Shown here in pieces: positions 60,902 through 64,000 of a DNA stretch of 64,000 nt (the first letter of the stretch is position 1; every line of letters begins with the position of its first letter). The notes under the pieces were generated by a model. That model searched no databases, was not told the DNA's origin, and worked only from the letters and a program-made list of their open reading frames with translations. A program made the position numbers and the translations under genes. Source of the DNA: Phycisphaerales bacterium (GTDB lineage: Bacteria > Planctomycetota > Phycisphaerae > Phycisphaerales > UBA1924); contig JAJDDN010000006.1 of the NCBI GenBank assembly GCA_029260295.1, positions 186,001 to 250,000 of the forward strand, in the 5' to 3' direction.

Positions 60902-61528
60902 ATGAATACGACAATGACTTTGACAACCGTGGCTTTGATGTGTGGCTCTGCAATCGGTGGCGTGAGCCTGCCCAATGTGTGGGGGCCGATGGAGCATGTG
61001 ATGATCTCGCTGGACAACGGCGCGGTCCATGCGCATGTTGGGACCCACGCGGGGAACGCTGTTGAACTTCAACGGTTTGCGGGCGAGAACTACGATGGTG
61101 CTGCGGCAGTGCTTGATGATTCGTACTACTCGAGCCAGTACGGCTGGGTGGCTGACGGGTTTATCAGCCTGGATGCTGGAGAGTTCATGTGGGTCGAGCG
61201 TGTGAGCTCGACGGCTGGGCTTGATGTCTACGAAGGCGGGATGCGGATGATGCGCGAGATGCACACCTACGACGCGATCCTCGGAACTGGTGGGTCTGAT
61301 GACGCGTGGATGTGGTCGGGCATGATGGTCCATAACTGGTACAGCGCGGACGCTCTTGGGAGCTACGAAGCGACCTATGAAGTGTTTGTTGGCGATGCAA
61401 GCGGCAACGCGGTCCTTGGGTATGACAGCGCGATGGTGACGCTGAACTTCAATGCGGTGCCTTCGCCTGCCGGGCTTTCGTTGCTCGGGCTTGGTGGTTT
61501 GGTCGCTGCTCGCCGGCGGAGGGCATAA
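60902..61528 (+). CDS. Secreted PEP-CTERM-like protein
   Basis: 208 residues from the ATG at 60902, preceded by GAAGAGAA. Signal peptide of about 19 residues. C-terminus VPSPAG, hydrophobic stretch, ARRRRA: PEP-CTERM-like sorting signal. Central blocks SSQYGWVADGFISL, DAILGTGGSD, MVHNWY and YEVFVGDASGN are shared with the next gene. An earlier in-frame start would overlap the pseudopilin stop, but lacks a signal peptide. Function unknown. Confidence 0.85.
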   Translation: MNTTMTLTTVALMCGSAIGGVSLPNVWGPMEHVMISLDNGAVHAHVGTHAGNAVELQRFAGENYDGAAAVLDDSYYSSQYGWVADGFISLDAGEFMWVERVSSTAGLDVYEGGMRMMREMHTYDAILGTGGSDDAWMWSGMMVHNWYSADALGSYEATYEVFVGDASGNAVLGYDSAMVTLNFNAVPSPAGLSLLGLGGLVAARRRRA

Positions 61529-61531
61529 GCC

Positions 61532-62179
61532 ATGCGTAATCGATCAGTCTGCTTCGCTCTTGCTGTTCTTGCTGGTGCTGCCTATGGGGATATCCCGCAG
61601 ATGGGCGGGTCGATGAGCCATTTGATGGTGTCGATCTTTAACCAGCAGGTGTTTGTGACCTTTGAGTCGCCGTCGCTCTCAACCGTTGAGATGGTCGAGG
61701 GGTCCGGTGTCTTTAGCGGTTCGGCCTCGGTGCTTGATGGCCTGGGCCACAACTCGCAGTTTGGTTGGCTTGCCAATGGGTTTATCTCGTTGCCACCGAG
61801 CAGCGGGGTGTTTGTGCGGACGCTTGGTGGATCGGAACACTTGTCGGTGTACTCGGAGTTTGGGTATGACCCGATTCTGGGGACCGATGGGTCGGATTCG
61901 GTCTGGCAATGGGACGGGACCATGGTCCATAACTGGTACGCCAGCGATGTCAAGGGCCCCCACTCGGTTCGGTATGAGGTCTTCGTTGGTGACCAATCGG
62001 GCAATCCGCTCGATGGGTGGATCGGCGGGGGCGTGGAGCTCAACTTCACCTACGGGGCTGATCCGAATGATCGGCTTGGCGTGCTTGGTGATGGCTTTGT
62101 CTCAACGGTGCCGGCGCCGGGGTCGTTGCTTGTCTTGAGTGGCGTGCTTGTAATGGGTAAGAGGCGGCGCTGCGGCTGA
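61532..62179 (+). CDS. Secreted PEP-CTERM-like protein (paralog of the preceding)
   Basis: 215 residues, 3 nt after the preceding gene. Signal peptide of about 18 residues (ALAVLAGAAYG); C-terminus VPAPGS, hydrophobic stretch, GKRRRCG. Shares NSQFGWLANGFISL, DPILGTDGSD, MVHNWY and YEVFVGDQSGN with the upstream paralog, so this is a tandem duplication. Ends the pseudopilin / PEP-CTERM unit and is followed by a terminator. Confidence 0.88.
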   Translation: MRNRSVCFALAVLAGAAYGDIPQMGGSMSHLMVSIFNQQVFVTFESPSLSTVEMVEGSGVFSGSASVLDGLGHNSQFGWLANGFISLPPSSGVFVRTLGGSEHLSVYSEFGYDPILGTDGSDSVWQWDGTMVHNWYASDVKGPHSVRYEVFVGDQSGNPLDGWIGGGVELNFTYGADPNDRLGVLGDGFVSTVPAPGSLLVLSGVLVMGKRRRCG

Positions 62180-62205
62180 TCTGATGTGCATAAAGATTGA
62201 TCAAC

Positions 62206-62242
62206 GAGGGCGTCCCGGTTCCTGCCCGAGGCGCCCTCTTTC
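62206..62242 (+). terminator. Terminator after the PEP-CTERM pair
   Basis: GAGGGCG (62206-62212) pairs with CGCCCTC (62232-62238), followed by TTTC and then a T run at 62243-62248. Confidence 0.7.
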
Positions 62243-62264
62243 ATTTTTTAAAGGTCTTTGATAC

Positions 62265-62304
62265 GAAGAGCCCCTAACCCGGGAGGCTCTTCACTTTGGG
62301 GGGT
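62265..62304. repeat. GAAGAGCC / GGCTCTTC hairpin and ACTTTGGGGGGT motif
   Basis: GAAGAGCC (62265-62272) and GGCTCTTC (62285-62292) form a perfect 8-bp stem around 12 nt; it is followed by ACTTTGGGGGGT (62293-62304), directly before the gmk start. The GAAGAG/CTCTTC ends recall family C. Confidence 0.5.
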
Positions 62305-62946
62305 ATGCTGGTTCGTATGGAGATGATCGCAATGGATACCGGCTACCCACGACTTCCGACAGACACCGACAACGGGCTGTTGTTGATCCTTTCTGGGCCA
62401 TCTGGCGTAGGAAAGACAACCATTACACGCGGTGTTGAGCGGGCGATTGGGGATTCTGTATTCTCGGTGAGCTACACAACGCGGGCCAAGACAGAGGCTG
62501 ATATCGAGGGAGTTGATTACCACTTTATTCCAGACGAAGAGTTTGATGACCTGGTGGAAAAGGGCTTGTTTTTGGAATGGGCCGATGTGTTTGGGAAGAA
62601 ATACGGCACGCGACGCAAGTGGGTCGCCGAGCAGCTCGCACGCGGGCGGCTGGTGATTCTGGAGATCGATGTGCTGGGGGCTCAGCAGGTCAAAGACAAG
62701 ATGCCCGAGGCGTTTGGGGTCTTTATTCTGCCTCCGAGCGAAGACGAACTGCTCAACCGGCTCCGGAACCGCAAGCGGGAGTCCGAAGAACTGATCCAGA
62801 AACGGTTTGCAGAAGCCAAGCGCGAGATCGCGTTTGCCAAGGAATCGGATGTGTACGACACCTTTGTGATCAACGAGGATGTCGAGACCGCGATCGCCGA
62901 GGCGATCACGAAGGTCGCGGCGGCTCGCCTGAATCACGCCAAATAA
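62305..62946 (+). CDS. gmk: Guanylate kinase
   Basis: About 213 residues; ATGs at 62305, 62317 and 62323 are possible starts. Phosphorylates GMP to GDP with ATP. P-loop LSGPSGVGKTTI (about 29-40); SYTTRAKTEADIEGVDYHFI (GMP-binding) and LEIDVLGAQQVKDKMP, FILPPSEDELLNRLRNRKRES (lid) are normal blocks. Length is normal for bacteria. Its common neighbours (rpoZ, remA/yicC) are absent. Confidence 0.93.
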   Translation: MLVRMEMIAMDTGYPRLPTDTDNGLLLILSGPSGVGKTTITRGVERAIGDSVFSVSYTTRAKTEADIEGVDYHFIPDEEFDDLVEKGLFLEWADVFGKKYGTRRKWVAEQLARGRLVILEIDVLGAQQVKDKMPEAFGVFILPPSEDELLNRLRNRKRESEELIQKRFAEAKREIAFAKESDVYDTFVINEDVETAIAEAITKVAAARLNHAK

Positions 62947-62960
62947 TCAGATAATCATGC

Positions 62961-63359
62961 TCAGCAGCCGTCTGGACACTGGTAACAGAACTCTTCTTTG
63001 GTGATCTTGCCGTTTTCTACGGTGTAGTTGGCGACTTCTTTCATGATCATTCGTGGGAATGAGCCGTCTTTGGACTCCATGTCCAGGTCGAAAATGACGC
63101 TGAACCCGGATTGGCCGACGAACGGGCCGGTGACCTCGCACGAGTGGCAGATTACGCCGGCTTGCCATTCTTTGTATTTGGCGATGACAGCGTCGCGGCC
63201 AACGAAGGTTTTGCCGTCGCCTTCGATGCTGGTCCAACTCTCGGCGAAGTGCTTGTCCCAGATCTGGGTGTCGTGGGCGCACATGTCCTCGGATTCGATC
63301 TTGCAGTGGGCGACGAGGTCATTGGCGATTTGGGCGATGGTGGTTGTTGCGATGGTCAT
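62961..63359 (-). CDS. SnoaL/NTF2-like protein
   Basis: 132 residues with a good GGAG site. Helical start, then WTSIEGDGKTFVGRDAVIAKYKEW and a run of beta strands: the NTF2-like/SnoaL fold. Such proteins bind or isomerise small hydrophobic compounds. Six Cys, two at the very end (CYQCPDGC), are unusual for the family. Convergent with gmk, 14 nt apart. Confidence 0.8.
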   Translation of the reverse strand: MTIATTTIAQIANDLVAHCKIESEDMCAHDTQIWDKHFAESWTSIEGDGKTFVGRDAVIAKYKEWQAGVICHSCEVTGPFVGQSGFSVIFDLDMESKDGSFPRMIMKEVANYTVENGKITKEEFCYQCPDGC

Positions 63360-63551
63360 GGAGTTCTCCTGCGTTGCGATTTTGTTTGCTTTCTGTTTGG
63401 AGTATACCGCTGGAGCCCGGCGACAGATGCGGGAAGGTCCGAAATCATCGATGAATTGTAAAGAGCGTGTGAAATCGGTGGTTTTGGGTTGAGTTTAGAG
63501 AGCAATTCTGGTGTACTGGGTGTGGAATCTAATCTGTATTGAGGGCGAGAT

Positions 63552-64000
63552 ATGTTTTTGTTGTGTACATCTTTGTTTGGGGCGGTGTTGTGTCTTGGGC
63601 CCGACGGGGCGGTGGGTTCTACGCGTTCGAATCTGGACACGATCGAAGCTGTTCCGTACGCACTCCAGTTGAGCGATGTTGGCAGCGCGATCGGGATCGG
63701 GGCGTTGAATCATGGGATGGGGATGGGGACGGGGGTCATCGCGGCGGACTACGACAACGACGGCGATGTTGACCTATTTGTGCCCAGCGGGGTTGGGTTT
63801 GCTTCACAGTTGTATAGAAACGACGGCGGGGTCTTTACGGAGATCGCTGTGGCGTCGGGGATTACGGATCTGGACAATGCGCGCTCGGCGTTGTGGTTTG
63901 ATGCTGATGGGGATGATTTGCTCGATCTGGTGGTCCAGTACGACCAGTTTCAGATGCCAGGCGTGATCGGAACGCGGACGCTGGCGTTGTTTGCCCAGCA
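63552..64000 (+). CDS. FG-GAP / CRTAC1-like secreted protein (3' truncated)
   Basis: The frame opens with an ATG at 63552 and continues to the window end (about 149 residues). A short signal-like N-terminus is followed by GVIAADYDNDGDVDLFVPSG...QLYRNDGGVFTEIAVASGITD and LWFDADGDDLLDLVV, FG-GAP Ca-binding repeats of the CRTAC1/ASPIC type. Surface or secreted; similar in kind to the FG-GAP protein at 36305. Confidence 0.8.
   Translation, partial: MFLLCTSLFGAVLCLGPDGAVGSTRSNLDTIEAVPYALQLSDVGSAIGIGALNHGMGMGTGVIAADYDNDGDVDLFVPSGVGFASQLYRNDGGVFTEIAVASGITDLDNARSALWFDADGDDLLDLVVQYDQFQMPGVIGTRTLALFAQ

Overview
The window looks like chromosomal DNA of a marine planctomycete of class Phycisphaerae, order Phycisphaerales or close to it. 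The evidence is the set of short C-terminal sorting signals ending in Arg runs (PTPGS / PAPGS, hydrophobic stretch, RRRR), several secreted proteins ending in paired LDFFDI-type dockerin-like motifs, H-X9-DG pseudopilins, FG-GAP proteins, and an STK-TPR kinase. No rRNA, tRNA, CRISPR array or intact insertion sequence was seen.

The most important structural feature is a strand switch near 21.5-22.1 kb. To its left the + strand is strongly C-rich whichever way the genes point; to its right it is strongly G-rich. At the switch (21581-21596) lies a perfect match to the ParB-binding parS consensus. On this basis the window appears to span the replication-origin-proximal region. No dnaA gene or DnaA-box cluster was found, so the origin itself is inferred. 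Three families of dispersed palindromic repeats (A, about 21 copies; B, 5; C, 3) all reverse orientation between 21459 and 22106, at the parS site. On the predicted leading strand every copy therefore reads the same way. Family A has constant ends (GGGTGCC and GTCTTC) and a TCTT-type loop, while its stem arms come in several interchangeable, base-paired sequence modules.

Layout, left of the switch: tandem paralogous secreted PEP-CTERM-like proteins (1-2878); small membrane proteins; a class IV PLP enzyme, a MauE/DoxX protein and trpS (3.4-6.5 kb); a Tat protein / tail-collar / dockerin cluster (6.6-8.6 kb); a CPBP protease divergent from trpC (8.6-10.4 kb); a LolA-like/thioredoxin fusion; pyruvate phosphate dikinase carrying a histone-H1-like lysine-rich N-terminus (12.6-15.6 kb); pabB, a PilZ protein, a LemA operon, a repeat-rich gap (19.1-19.5 kb), and nadA. 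Right of the switch: miaA; a Panacea-type toxin-antitoxin-like pair (23.3-24.2 kb); a TrkA-linked K+ channel; an EamA permease and phosphodiesterase; a subtilase; a Kef-type antiporter; small proteins, a response regulator, an LpxL-like acyltransferase and a coiled-coil envelope protein (32-36 kb); FG-GAP and dockerin proteins; a LuxR regulator; MgtC; purB; leuS; an SRAP protein; a Ser/Thr kinase; class I aldolase; an epimerase/translocase pair; a MarR regulator with two operators around an Fe-S/SCP2 protein; a GmhB phosphatase fused to a transposase-like domain and coupled to a family 9 glycosyltransferase; a pseudopilin and two more PEP-CTERM-like proteins; gmk; and the start of a second FG-GAP protein.

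The genes do not form one pathway. Themes are chorismate/tryptophan metabolism (trpC, trpS, pabB, the PabC-like enzyme), LPS assembly (LpxL-like, GmhB, GT9), K+ homeostasis (two TrkA-N systems), and secreted calcium-binding-type proteins. Several tracts lack the local strand bias (a 174-aa gene at 19.5 kb, the TA pair, internal parts of purB and leuS, most of the 53.8-55.4 kb gene), which suggests recent replacement or import.
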